Below, one piece after another: positions 1 to 12,100 of a DNA stretch of 64,000 nt. Below the pieces are notes generated by a model. It had not been told where the DNA came from. It did not search any database and was given only the letters and a program-made list of their open reading frames with translations. The position numbers were made by a program, and so were the translations under genes. The stretch lies in contig CM049317.1 of assembly GCA_026874595.1 (NCBI GenBank), positions 77,323,891 to 77,387,890 on the forward strand, read 5' to 3'. The DNA is from Sipunculus nudus (taxonomy: Eukaryota > Annelida > Sipuncula > Golfingiida > Sipunculidae). Position 1 is the stretch's first letter. Every line of letters begins with the position of its first letter.

Positions 1-1739
1 ATTTACTGTTTAGCTTCATGACTATGCAATTGATTGAACGTCCAAGTCTATGCTGGCCCCTTTAGCATTGTGACTCTATCAACATGAAATTAGTCTTATC
101 TGTTCCACCCATACAGTCAGATCTAATATTCAGGGGACAATCAATAAACAGTGTACAACGTTCAGCTCAAAACATGATGTTTCTAGATACATAAATAAGA
201 CATTTCCGTTTTAATTTCTGAAGTGATAACTTGGTTTATCTAAAGTACATCTATAAATAATTGCCTCAAGAATATGTATACATAGTGTTTCAAGTTTAAG
301 TCTATGCCTCACATGATGGCATATGCAGTGAATCTGTCACCCAGAACTATATTTAAAATTTGCAGCACACAGCAGGACAATCTAATATTTAGGACTGGGA
401 ACTATCAAAATACAAAGACAACCATAAATCAAATTACACCTGATAAAGTGAGAACTGAAAAGCTCATAGAATTCTTATTTACAATACACATTGAAATGTC
501 ACAAAATAAAAAAAATATACATTCTGTCATTATTTTTTTTATAATCATATATAAGGACGTTTTACATTTTTTTAGAAGCATATATAATAATAAAATAAAA
601 TTCTTCGACGTATAACTTCTTACTGTCATCCTGAGCGTTTCTGCATGGCCTCTCCACAGCTTGTGACACTGCTAGCGTTTCTTGATGGACAAATCAGGAC
701 CACAGGGATTGTAGAGGCGTCAGTTTCGGCAGCGTATTTGATTTTTGTTCGCTTTCATGTGCTTGAACACTGCTCTTTCCGTTGGTGCAGGAGTTTTCTA
801 TCTCTAGGCGTGTGATCTGACATTTTAGTTCGACCTGGCACGCTCGCCAATGTAAACTTATATTACTTGACTAAACTTCTCCCAGTCACGCTCTCGTTCA
901 AGCAAGTTTGTGGCACTTGTGGCACTTGTGGCACACAGCCACAACACACAAATTCGGTAACTTAGGTAACCATTTTTTATTCTTCTTGTATTAAGTATAT
1001 GATAAAAATGTCGATACACAGAAACTGTCCTAGGTGCCGAGTCGCCAAAGTGGAAATCTGCCCACACATAATTATCCCATGGTTTTTGTTCTCTCTCTCA
1101 TTTGAATATAACCAATAACATCACCCATTCATTCCATTGGTCAGATGGGTGAGGTGAACTCCACCCCCTATACTGGCCAATGAAATGAGAGTTTGTTGAT
1201 TATACCCTGACATATACAAGGTCTACATACAGTGTAATTATACGTTATCCTGATATCATCTATCTGTGTGTGCTCTTAGCTGACCAAACATCACGGGACC
1301 CCCCCCCCCCCCATTAGTGGTCACCCTGATGAGATCAACACCTTTACCCTGATGAGATTAACATATTAGGATCTGGCCTGTACAAATACGGGACCCAGTG
1401 ACCATGGCTAGGAGATTATGCAATCAGTACCCAGGCATCATGGAACAAAGGCTTGTTATACATGTGTGATATGTCACAAGGTAATGCAGAGGTTTGAATG
1501 TATACGAAAGATTAAATTCACAAAATCAGTAAAGTTATAATAATAATTAAAATATTCCTATTATTGAGAACAGCTGCAATTGAGAGAGAGAAGCCCATTG
1601 AACTCATTAAGTGTGACATGAAATACAAGAATATACAACCTATCATGCCAAATCTTACAAGAGTACTCCACGATGCGCCAGACATTGCGCTGAAATTCAG
1701 CGCAAATCAAGGGCGTGCGAGCGGTACGGGAAACCTCGT
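1..1739. other. AT-rich intergenic DNA, no gene recognised
   Basis: No reading frame here resembles a known protein and no exon with convincing splice sites was found on either strand. A run of about 13 C lies near 1,300. The short open frames have the composition of noncoding AT-rich DNA. Confidence 0.5.
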
Positions 1740-2660
1740 CAGAGCGAGTGCCCCCTAGCAAGAGAATGAGCAGGCACAGGTACCCCAGCTGATCGAGCCA
1801 TTGGTGACCCTACGACGGACGGGAGACGGCCGGGTACGGGGAACGTTCACCCGGCCCACGCGGCCAGACAAACCTGGTTTCGGACCGTTGCCTGGGTCTG
1901 GGCTGACTGGGCCGCCCGGCGTAACCGGCCGCCCTGGGCCCGGAGCGGCCCGGGGACGGGGAAGCAAGGCCGTGAGTGGTCGGCTCGTGGGAATGCCATG
2001 AAAACCGGCAGTGCGGATGCAAGATTCCGGAGCGGTGCGTGAATCAAGAGACCCCGAAGCGACGGAAGCCGCAGGTCGATACTGGAGTCGCAGTATCGAC
2101 AGGCCATCCAGATCAGATTCCTGTATAGGTCGGTCCACCCTGTCCCTCCGGGCAGACCGCCGAGCGCGCCAGGTCTGGCCTGAGAGCAATACCACCGGCC
2201 GCTGGTCCGGGACCAGGGCGGGGTCAGTTGCTGTAAGAGAAACGGGAGAGCCGGGGACCGGCTGGAAACAGGAACATGAGTCGAACCCGGACGCTCCGGT
2301 AACAGGGAGCCGGTCGGAACGGGAACCGGAACAGCAGGGAACCCGTACGCACAGGAACATTAGGGGCCCTGAAAAGTGGTAACAGGGAGACGGTCGGATG
2401 GGGAACCGTAACGCCCGGAACCAGGAACAGGAGCCGAACCCGGAAGGACTGGAACAACAGGGGACGCTGAAAAGGTGAAACAAGGAGCCGGCTGGACATG
2501 GGGACCGGAACATGCCGGAACGAAAAGCCGGCGAGGAGCCGGAGGAGACACGAGCCGCGGCGGACACGGAGGAAGGACCAGAGGCCACAGAGCTCCGGCT
2601 GGAATGAAGAAGGTACTGACGTAGACGAATCGTCTAAGCCCGACATTTAAATAAATACGG
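1740..2660. other. GC-rich block with degenerate purine-rich repeats
   Basis: This stretch is far richer in G+C than its surroundings and contains many variants of GGAACCGGAAC, GGGAACCGG and GGAGCCGG on the plus strand. Frames stay open on both strands because AT-rich stop codons are rare, and their predicted proteins are low in complexity (Pro, Gly, Arg, Ser), so I do not call a gene. It could be a CpG island, a decayed minisatellite or a gag-like part of a retroelement. The composition change is visible directly; the identity is open. Confidence 0.5.
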
Positions 2661-3530
2661 GTATACGGAGTAAACCGGAGACCTGTTCGGGTGACCAACG
2701 TCACACGAAGTCTGCTGTTTACATGCTAAGGTAATAAGGATTATACGGCTGAACAATGGTGACCGCAAGTCAGATGGGTGCGGTAAGCGAGGAAGGCCCC
2801 CCCCCCCCCCCCCACAAGAACACCCGAGGACAACCGGTGAACTAAGTTAAGTCCGAGAACAATTGAAAAATGACCATTGATCAATGACCAAGCTTGAAAT
2901 GGAGAACACGGTCCCTTGGAACCATAACAAGCGGTAAGTGGGAGAAATAGGAACACACGGGGGATGAGTCCAAGTGGAATTAATACGCACAGCGGTGCAA
3001 TATGGGGGGCTCTCAATGGCAGGACGGGAAAAGGAATCACTACTTACAGTTCAGTTGGCAAACCTGACTGTACAAACCAAAACAGTGGACGAACTCGCAG
3101 AGTCTAAACGTCCATCAGGATTACAGGAAACGGAAGTGTGACCTAGATACATGGGAACGAGGCGGGGTGGGCGATAATGGGCCCAATAGGGATTTTTTTC
3201 GGTTGGCTTACCCTTGCGTTACCCTTACAGAAACAGCTCACAATTATGTTTACGTAATAAAACCCGTGTACAAATATCTCCCGATGTGGTATTCAAACAT
3301 ATAAGTGTTACGGACACATGGTTTCATCTACCAGTATATATTTTTCTTCACACGGAATCGCATTCTATGATGCAGTTACACATGACTCACAAATCTTACA
3401 CTGGATAATATTGGTTAAATTCCCACATGCGGCGTTTTTTTCCATTGTTCTAACGGTACTTACAAATCTACTTACATCAACCCAAAGTGATCATGCATGT
3501 TAGGTTTCCCTGGGTAATATTGTTTATAAA
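2661..3530. other. Intergenic, nothing recognised
   Basis: Contains a poly-C run near 2,798-2,812. No supported coding region. Confidence 0.4.
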
Positions 3531-4679
3531 CTTGGGTTTTCATGAGGCACACGAACGATTTGCGCCGGACGCGAATGTCGAAACATGGCAAGGTCAAACA
3601 TTCGTATTTTATGCTCCAACAATTCGCCAAACATAAACATGCGTGGGGGTTCGGATGCATCGTCAATTGTTCGCAGGAGTCGCATTTTGGGAATTAAAAT
3701 AAAGTTTGAAATTTCTTGCGAACGTTTCCCGCATTCCGGGTCGTGATTTGTTCGTGATTTTCTCTCGAAAGTGTCCGAAAGCCTTCGTCATACGTGCACG
3801 ACATGCTCACGGCGTGCGTGATGTTCGCAAAATCTTCGTGAAACCGTAAACAGATTCCGACAGTTTGGAGAATGTCTCGCGCATGTCTCCGGAAAACAAC
3901 GGAGTTAATCCAATCATTTTACGACCTGTTCACTTACTTCCTGAGAACAGGTGTTTTCGTGAGAGAAGCAAACGCGAGAATTTCAGGTCGGTTGCAAGAA
4001 AACCGCGCGACATATGTACGAATGTCGCATGAATGTAGCACGGCGTTCGTTATTTGCTTCCTATTCAATATTGAAATCTTCCTCTTTATACATGCATGGC
4101 CAGTCAGGACATGTCCGAGAGCTTACTGGTCATATTCTGGTCACCACGGACCTCTGGACAAGAAATGCTGCCGGCTTTGCACTCCAATGCATTCCATGCC
4201 ATTTATATACTGCCCAAGAGTCGGTCGAATCACCGGTCGCAAGATAATCGCGCGACAAATTTACGAATGTCGCATGAATGTCGTAGGACATTCGTTATTC
4301 GCGAAATATGCGCAAAAGTTTGCACGTGTCGCGAAATGTCCGCACGAATGTTGCCCGAGATTCGTTTGACATTCGTGTTGTTTGTGTTTGTGGACTGGCA
4401 ACACTACACGTGACATTCGTATAAACGTTGTGGGAATTTCGCACAAACTGCACAAGAATAATTTTAAAGGCGGTTTCACACCGGATGCGTCCGAACAAAT
4501 AAGACACAAACGAATATTTCTGTCGTTCCGACTAAAATCCCGTCGCATCCGAAATTTCATTCACACCAAATCCGAACGATATTTTTGGTTTCCGACTGAA
4601 GAATTTTCGTCTCCGAAATTCGTATTGGACAGCTGTATGAGAAATATATCGGATGTACTACAATATAGACTTTATTAAT

Positions 4680-4680
<1 letters not shown>

Positions 4681-4725
<45 letters not shown>

Positions 4726-4755
4726 CTATATATAACTATATATATATATATATAG
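4681..4755. repeat. (TA)n microsatellite, first unit of the dimeric element
   Basis: Almost uninterrupted TA dinucleotides, with ACTATATATA breaks near the right side. Confidence 0.9.
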
Positions 4756-6118
4756 ACCTATACACCAAAATGTCTATTTTGAACATGTAAATTGATTTTT
4801 TTTATTAATTTTGTAATGAATAATAATTAATAATAAAGTTTATCTCTGAGTGTACTGACTGTATAATTGAAAATTATTGGGCCTTTTTAGGTACCAGCTA
4901 TAGTCATGGGTTCATAGGTTACATATGTTTATACCACTGACTGGACCCAGATTCTCATTTCAACATGCTTTAAAAATAATTGGGCAACCAGTTGTTTCAA
5001 CAGAACAGATACCATTGCAACTTCTACATTTCAAGTTGAATTAAAGTTTGAATCTCTAGTTTAGTTTGATTTATATTTGATTTTCAAATCTGCCAATACG
5101 ATCTAGAAAAGTCAGCCCAAAGCTTTGAAACTTCTGTTTTATATGCAAAACGTTTAACTGAAATAATAATTTTGTAAAAATAAAAATTACACATGAAAAA
5201 AAATAATTGTTTTATGATTTTTTTTTCTAAATTTAACGCGGAACATTTTATTTTCGGGGGAGGGGTTGAGTAATGAAAACGAAGTCCTGGATAATTTTGC
5301 TTATTTGTGTACATATCACTTATACAGCTGACTTACATTCAGGGGCGTCAATATGGGTAATATATTGCAAATAATTTATTAAGAATTAGAATTTACCATA
5401 AAATATTATAACTAAACCTTGTTCAAAAGTTTAAATTATTTGTCCTCGATTGTATGTTAAAAAAGGGGTCAAGCGGCGATTGAAATACCCTTTGATTAAA
5501 ATAAAATTTTCCCCAAGAAACATACATATTATATGAAAAGAAGTCTTTTTTTAATGGAAAAATCATTGGTTAAAAAAAGTTATAAATATCTGTTTAAATC
5601 AAATAAATTTGATTGAAATAAAAATAATCCCTCTTTATATATTTTCCTTTCATCACATAATTTTAGAACAATGGACAAGGAAACAACATTTCTTTGTTGT
5701 ACAGTATTTTATATATCAAATAGGTAACGTATAATAATGAACAAGTCTGGTTATAAATGTTCTAGCTCTTTTGTGTTGAAGGTGAAAAGAAGCTTGTCCA
5801 ATGCGAACGAAAAAAAATAGAACATGTTCTTTTTTTTTCGTTCGGATAGCATCGTTCGGATTAGGTGTGTATGCACCAATATAAAATAAAGGATTTTATT
5901 TTTTCGTTCGTACAGCAAATTTTCGTTCGGACGTAAAAATTGACACGAACGAATATTTCTGTCGTTCCGACAAAATCCTGTCGCATCCGAAATTTCATTC
6001 ACACCAAATCCAAACGCTTTTTTTTTGTTTTCTGATCGAGGAATTTCGTCTCCGAAATTCGTATGGGACAGCTCTATGAGAAATATATCGGATGCACTAC
6101 AATATAGACTTTATTGCC

Positions 6119-6122
6119 ATAT

Positions 6123-6199
<77 letters not shown>
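6119..6199. repeat. (TA)n microsatellite, second unit of the dimeric element
   Basis: Lies at the same place in the second unit as the 4,681 tract does in the first, but is longer. Confidence 0.9.
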
Positions 6200-6201
<2 letters not shown>

Positions 6202-7484
6202 TTTATCTCTGAGTGAACAGACTGTATAATTGAAAATTATTGGGCCTTGGTAGGTACCAGCTATAGTCATGAGTTTTACAGGTGACATATATTTATACCC
6301 CTGACCCGGATTCCCATTTCAATATGCCTTTAAAAATAATTGTGCAACCTATTGTTTCAACAGAACAGATTCCATTGCAACTCCTGCATTTCAAATTAAA
6401 TTAAAGTTTACATCACTAGTTTAGTTTGATTTATATTTGATTCTCAAATCTGCCAATATGATTTAGTACAGTCTGCCCAAAGCTTAGAAACTTCTGTTTA
6501 TATGCAAAACGTTTTACTGAAAATAATCCTTTTGTAATAATAAAAATGACACATGAAAAAAGTTATTGTTTCATGATTTTTTCTACAATTATCGCGGATT
6601 ATTTTATTTTCGGGGGATGGGGTCTTGTAATGAACACCAAGTCCTGGAAATCTTGCTTATTTTTGTACATATCGCTTATACAGCTGACTTTAATTCAGGG
6701 GTGTCAATATAGGTTGCGGGGGGGGGGGGGGGGGTCGGGGGGCTCTTTCAGAGAATAACTGTAATATATTGCAAATAATATATTAAGAATTAGAATTTAC
6801 CATGAAATGTAATATATTAACCTGGTTAGTATCTAATAAATGTTTTGTCCTCGATTGTATATTAAAATAAGTGGCCAAGCGGCGATTGAAATCCCCTCTA
6901 AAATATTATTACTCCCCAGGAAATATACATATTATATAAAAAGAATTCTGATTTTAATGGAAAAATCGTTGGAGCTAAAAAAATTATAAATATCTGTTTA
7001 AATCAAATAAATTTGATTGAAATAAAAATAATCCCTCTTTTTAAATTTTTATTTATCACATAGTTTTGGAAGAGTGGACAAGGAAACAAAATTTCTTTTG
7101 CGTACAGTGTTATATATAAAAAAGGAAACGTACAATTGAACCGTTCCCGTTATAAATGTTCCAGTTCTTTTGTGTTGAAGGTGAAAAGAAGCCATTCTTG
7201 TCCGATGCGAACGACAAAAAATAAAACTTGTTCTATTTTCCCGTTCGGATAGCATCGTTCGGATTTGGTGTGTATGCACCTAGATAAAATAAAGGATTTT
7301 ATTTTTTCGTTCGTACAGCAAATTTTCATTCGGACGTAAAATTCGTTCGGACGTATCCGGTGTGAAACCGCCTTTAGGCTCGATTGTCGCGAAACATTCG
7401 GAGAATGCTGGACTTTGCCATTTTTTCGACATACGCAACATTCGTGAATCGATCGCGTGCCCCGTGAAAACCCCACCTTATAAA

Positions 7485-7963
7485 TCTATGTACACATTTC
7501 AATTTACCGCACAATACGATGTCGGACAGTGACTGGAGGGTCGGTGGTATATACGTTAACCATGACTGGATGGCCGGTAGTACGTTACCACATTATTTTT
7601 TTTAAGAAAAAAATGTTCAAGAATTTAATCCTTATATTTTTTTATACCGCATTGGTACATTACGAAAAATATACAAACGCTCATTGGAAAACAAAGTACC
7701 TTATGCAATACAACTCTATTACAAAAACTCTTTTTACCTTCAAATTAGTCATTTAAACCCCAATCCCACCCCCATAATAGAATACCAATTCCACTAAATA
7801 AATGCAAATAATGGATTGTTCATGTGTGACTCCTAAACATGACCTGCCCTAAAATACATATTATGCCAACTTCCAGAATAAATCGCTTTAACCAACATCC
7901 TCAAAGTGTTAATGAAAGTATAACTCTCTACTCACATATACATACCAATAAACATATATATAC

Positions 7964-8007
<44 letters not shown>

Positions 8008-8989
8008 ATATCACACTCTATATATATACATACATACATCTGCATACAAACATACATGTTTATATATGCATGCACGTCCTACTCTAGTATAAATTTCTGT
8101 CTTGAATGTATGGATGCAATTTATTTCTAAAATATCTACTTTATTATTTTTTTGTGCAATAATATATTAAACTTTTACATATCTCCAAATAAAAAATTGT
8201 AACTTCTGTAAAGTTGGATATTCTTTGTTATTTCTGCAATTGAAAATGAATTTAGCCAGCAAAATCATTAAATTACTACTCACTGAAGCATTAAAATCGC
8301 CAAACAATATTACTGATAAACGTTTGTCAAATATTATCTTCTCTTTCCGACATCATACTTCTAACCCTGATCAGAGATCAGCTACTTTATCACATTCCCA
8401 AAATAAATGTATTAAAGTCCCCTTTCCTTATCACAAAATTTACATAGATCGGAATCTTTATTTTCCATTTGCATAACCAATAATTATTGACCAAACAATT
8501 GTTCAGAAATTTATATTGAAATACTTGTGATCGGACATCCATACAAATTTTTACAGGAAGTGAATATATTCTTTCAAAATTAATTTCACAGTCTGGAACG
8601 TTACCACATTATTGATAATTCAGATTGTACCTTTAAAATAAAAATTCCTGCCCGAAGTGCTTTCATAAAATAACATCCAGATACCTTTTAAAATGTCAAT
8701 GCACTTACATAAGATCTGACCTTCCGTTTAACCGGAGAAATTAGAAGTAACCTTTCAAAATACCAATACTGGAACATCAGATCTGATCTTCCGTTTAACT
8801 GAACTGATAGGAGGTTATTTATCAAAAAGTCAATCATAGAACCGGACAAATCAGAGGTCTATTCCTAGGCTCTGGTTAACGAGGCTTTACTGTATCGGAT
8901 TACAAATCTGGACCACGAAGCAATGTTTTAGTGGTAACAGCAGACAGAATATTCCGGATATCTTATATGTTATCTAATTAATGTCTTAC
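7485..8989. other. Intergenic or 3' intron of the ZP gene
   Basis: Includes a TA tract at about 7,968-8,004. The ZP gene should continue here or further left, because its last recognised exon ends in a good donor at 8,989. I could not identify a terminal exon with a membrane segment and stop. Confidence 0.4.
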
Positions 8990-9128
8990 CTCTGGTGAAG
9001 TTCTGTAACTTCATCTGAGGCCCTGATACGCGCAGTGTATACCTGGTCATTCCAAACAGCGGCCCTGGTGCTCCGCGTGGTACTTCATGTGACACTCCAG
9101 CCGTTCGACGCCGTCTGGCCTGGTCGCA
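8990..9128 (-). CDS. ZP gene exon with basic cleavage site
   Basis: 139 nt; acceptor TACACTTCAG, donor ACCAGAG/GTAAGA. It begins CDQARRRRTAG. An internal GT (9,042-9,041 on the minus strand) was not used as donor because reading stays open to the stronger site. Confidence 0.75.
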
Positions 9129-12100
9129 CTGAAGTGTACAGGTTAGTTATAAGTCAATGTAATTTACACAGTATAATTATAAATTTTATGATAAATTTGT
9201 GCTTTTCAGCTTTGATCTGAGAGAGAGAGAGTGACAGAGACAGATACAGGAGAGACAGAGAGACAGGCAGACAGACAGACAGAGCCTGCCTTTTCTTACC
9301 TCAAGTTTACAGGTGACGTCATCGGTAATGGGACATGATGTAATGGTCAACCAGAAATGGACATGTTCTTGTCCTGTGAATCGGAACACGTAGAAGACGG
9401 CCTTGATTTTGTCGGTGGCGCCACCGTCCTGCACGAACGGGCCCATGAGGGAGGTATCCAACGGGCACCTGTCGAACACAACAACGGCCATGAAGAAGTC
9501 ATAATATTTCGAGTCTTGGTTGTTTTATAAATATCACTCCATATCGGCGGTAAAAAGAAATGGGAGATACAACAGCCCTCTCAAAGAGGATCCCAACCGT
9601 GATCCGGCATCTGTCCAGTTCAAAAGATACAAATGGCATTGCCAGTTAAAATCCAACCATTTCATGGCAAGAGATTCCTTTACATTCCTGCACATTCATA
9701 GCATGCAATAGATCCGTCGCACGTAATTCCTGCGTTTATTACTGTTAAAACTTAACAGATTTCACAAATTCTTATACACTTATTGTTTTACTGTAACCGC
9801 GCACTCAGATTCATTCCTAAAAGTCTTGCTGGTGAAATGTGCTTTATTAGCTAAGCGGGGAGAACGTCTGACTCGTGTGTTTCGGGATCGATTGCACATT
9901 CGGTCATTTTTTTCTACTTTTACCCGTTAGAGTACTATCCTAATCTTGACTCAATATTACATCTTTATCATTAAAAAGGTTATTTACTATTATATCGCAC
10001 AGCGCGGCATATTGTTTATCTATCCATTTACTCACCCGTCTTTTATTAGCTCCATCACGACGCTGGCCGCCGGGTTGTTCTCGTACGTGGACCACAAGGC
10101 CTGGACCTTCACTCTCGTGTATACACCGGCTGATATCAAAGAGGAACAGTATCTAGGCTGTGTAAAGACTATTCATCAAAGTGCCCGTAAATAAAAATGT
10201 TTAACTGATATAACAGGGTTATATTGTGAGAGTATTAACTGTTGCTTTGAAAGGCCAGCAAATGCGTATTGGAACTGGAACTTTGTCAGTTATTTTTTAT
10301 TCTGAGATGAAATAAGTAGATACATCTTTTGGGTCAAGAATATACATCTTTAAAGATCTTTTTGTTAAAATCTAGAATAAGGACAGTAGCTGACCTTTGA
10401 CCTTTCACTCACCTGGGTCAATCACCCGAACCTCCATGTTCAGCTCTTCCCCCAAGAAAGCATCCGCCCCGCTGGCGATGGGGTCACCGTCACGTGTCAC
10501 CAAGATGGATATTGCGGGCGGAGTTATCCCGACGGTATGAGCGGCCATGTGCGTGGTCGCGTTCCCAAGTGACATGTATACACTGAAACAGAGAAGAGGC
10601 GTTACTTTATATAATTCCAACAAATTATAGGCGTTGTGTCCATGAATGCAGCTTATAAAAGCGTTGTAAGACAGACATTGCCTTATACAATAAGTCACAA
10701 CATCCAACAATTTAACACACTGATTTACTACGTTTAGCCACCAGGCAGTTGGCGCTGTGCTAGGAAAGTACATTCAATGAGAAAAGAGTTTGGTATCATG
10801 TATTGATAACTGAAGCCATTTAGACCGCCAAGCACATTTATGGACATATCCGGAAATCTAAGATTTAACGTTGCATAGTTAAACAGCTCTATCATCATCT
10901 TTTCTTTCAGACACATGTTCTTTATATAGTACCTACATGTCAGTGTCGCGTTCTGTATGAAGCACCTACGTGTCGGTCACGTGTTCTTATGAAACACCTA
11001 CGACTGGGTCACGTGTTCTGTATGAAGCACCTACGTGTCAGTCACGTGTTCTTATGAAACACCTACGACTGGGTCACGTGTTCTGTATGAAGCACCTACG
11101 TGTCAGTCACGTGTTCTTATGAAACACCTACGACTGGGTCACGTGTTCTGTATGAAGCACCTACGTGTCGGTCACGTGTTCTTATGAAACACCTACGACT
11201 GGGTCACGTGTTCTGTATGAAGCACCTACGTGTCAGTCACGTGTTCTTATGAAACACCTACGACTGGGTCACGTGTTCTTTATGAAGCACCTACGTGTCA
11301 GTCACGTGTTCTTATGAAACACCTACGACTGGGTCACGTGTTCTGTATGAAGCACCTACGTGTCAGTCACGTGTTCTTATGAAACACCTACGACTGGGTC
11401 ACGTGTTCTTTATGAAGCACCTACGTGTCGGTCACGTGTTCTGTATGAAGCACCTACGTGTCAGTCACGTGTTCTTATGAAACACCTACGACTGGGTCAC
11501 GTGTTCTTTATGAAGCACCTACGTGTCGGTCACGTGTTCTTATGAAACACCTACGACTGGGTCACGTGTTCTGTATGAAGCACCTACGTGTCAGTCACGT
11601 GTTCTTATGAAACACCTACGACTGGGTCACGTGTTCTTTATGAAGCACCTACGTGTCAGTCACGTGTTCTTATGAAACACCTACGACTGGGTCACGTGTT
11701 CTGTATGAAGCACCTACGTGTCAGTCACGTGTTCTTATGAAACACCTACGACTGGGTCACGTGTTCTTTATGAAGCACCTACGTGTCGGTCACGTGTTCT
11801 TATGAAACACCTACGACTGGGTCACGTGTTCTGTATGAAGCACCTACGTGTCAGTCACGTGTTCTTATGAAACACCTACGACTGGGTCACGTGTTCTTTA
11901 TGAAGCACCTACGTGTCAGTCACGTGTTCTTATGAAACACCTACGACTGGGTCACGTGTTCTGTATGAAGCACCTACGTGTCAGTCACGTGTTCTTATGA
12001 AACACCTACGACTGGGTCACGTGTTCTTTATGAAGCACCTACGTGTCGGTCACGTGTTCTTATGAAACACCTACGACTGGGTCACGTGTTCTGTATGAAG

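Larger units (their letters stand above)
4467..7374. mobile_element. Dimeric TA-flanked inverted-repeat element (MITE-like)
   Basis: The left end reads AAGGCGGTTTCACACCGGAT and the right end is its near-perfect reverse complement. A TA dinucleotide sits directly outside both ends (4,465-4,466 and 7,375-7,376), the target duplication typical of Tc1/mariner-like insertion. The body is two direct copies of a unit of about 1.4 kb: the block starting CGAATATTTCTGTCGTTCCG is at 4,511 and again at 5,950, and the block GTATAATTGAAAATTATTGG is at 4,861 and 6,222. The middle junction (about 5,925-5,950) retains only part of a terminal repeat from each copy. Each unit carries its own TA microsatellite. 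No transposase frame is present. Confidence 0.7.
3531..7477. mobile_element. Outer inverted-repeat element, split by a second insertion
   Basis: The left end (from about 3,534, GGGTTTTCATGAGGCAC) recurs as the reverse complement at the right end (7,405-7,475, GGGTTTTCACGGGGCAC when read on the minus strand). Similarity continues for about 70 bases at roughly three-quarters identity and includes a shared ATGTCGAAA block. TTATAAA lies just outside each end (3,524-3,530 and 7,478-7,484) and is a candidate target-site duplication. Between 3,980 and 4,320 a motif with ACGAATGTCGCATGAATGT occurs twice, about 246 bases apart. No transposase is visible, so this looks non-autonomous. The inner element at 4,467-7,374 interrupts it; without that insert it would be about 1 kb. 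Confidence 0.6.

Noticed and set aside
1755-2588. 277-residue minus-strand frame
   Set aside because: Low-complexity Pro/Ser/Arg sequence; open because the block is GC-rich; several overlapping frames are equally open.
9041-9043. Donor CCAG/GTATAC in the last recognised ZP exon
   Set aside because: The frame stays open through it to a stronger donor (ACCAGAG/GTAAGA).
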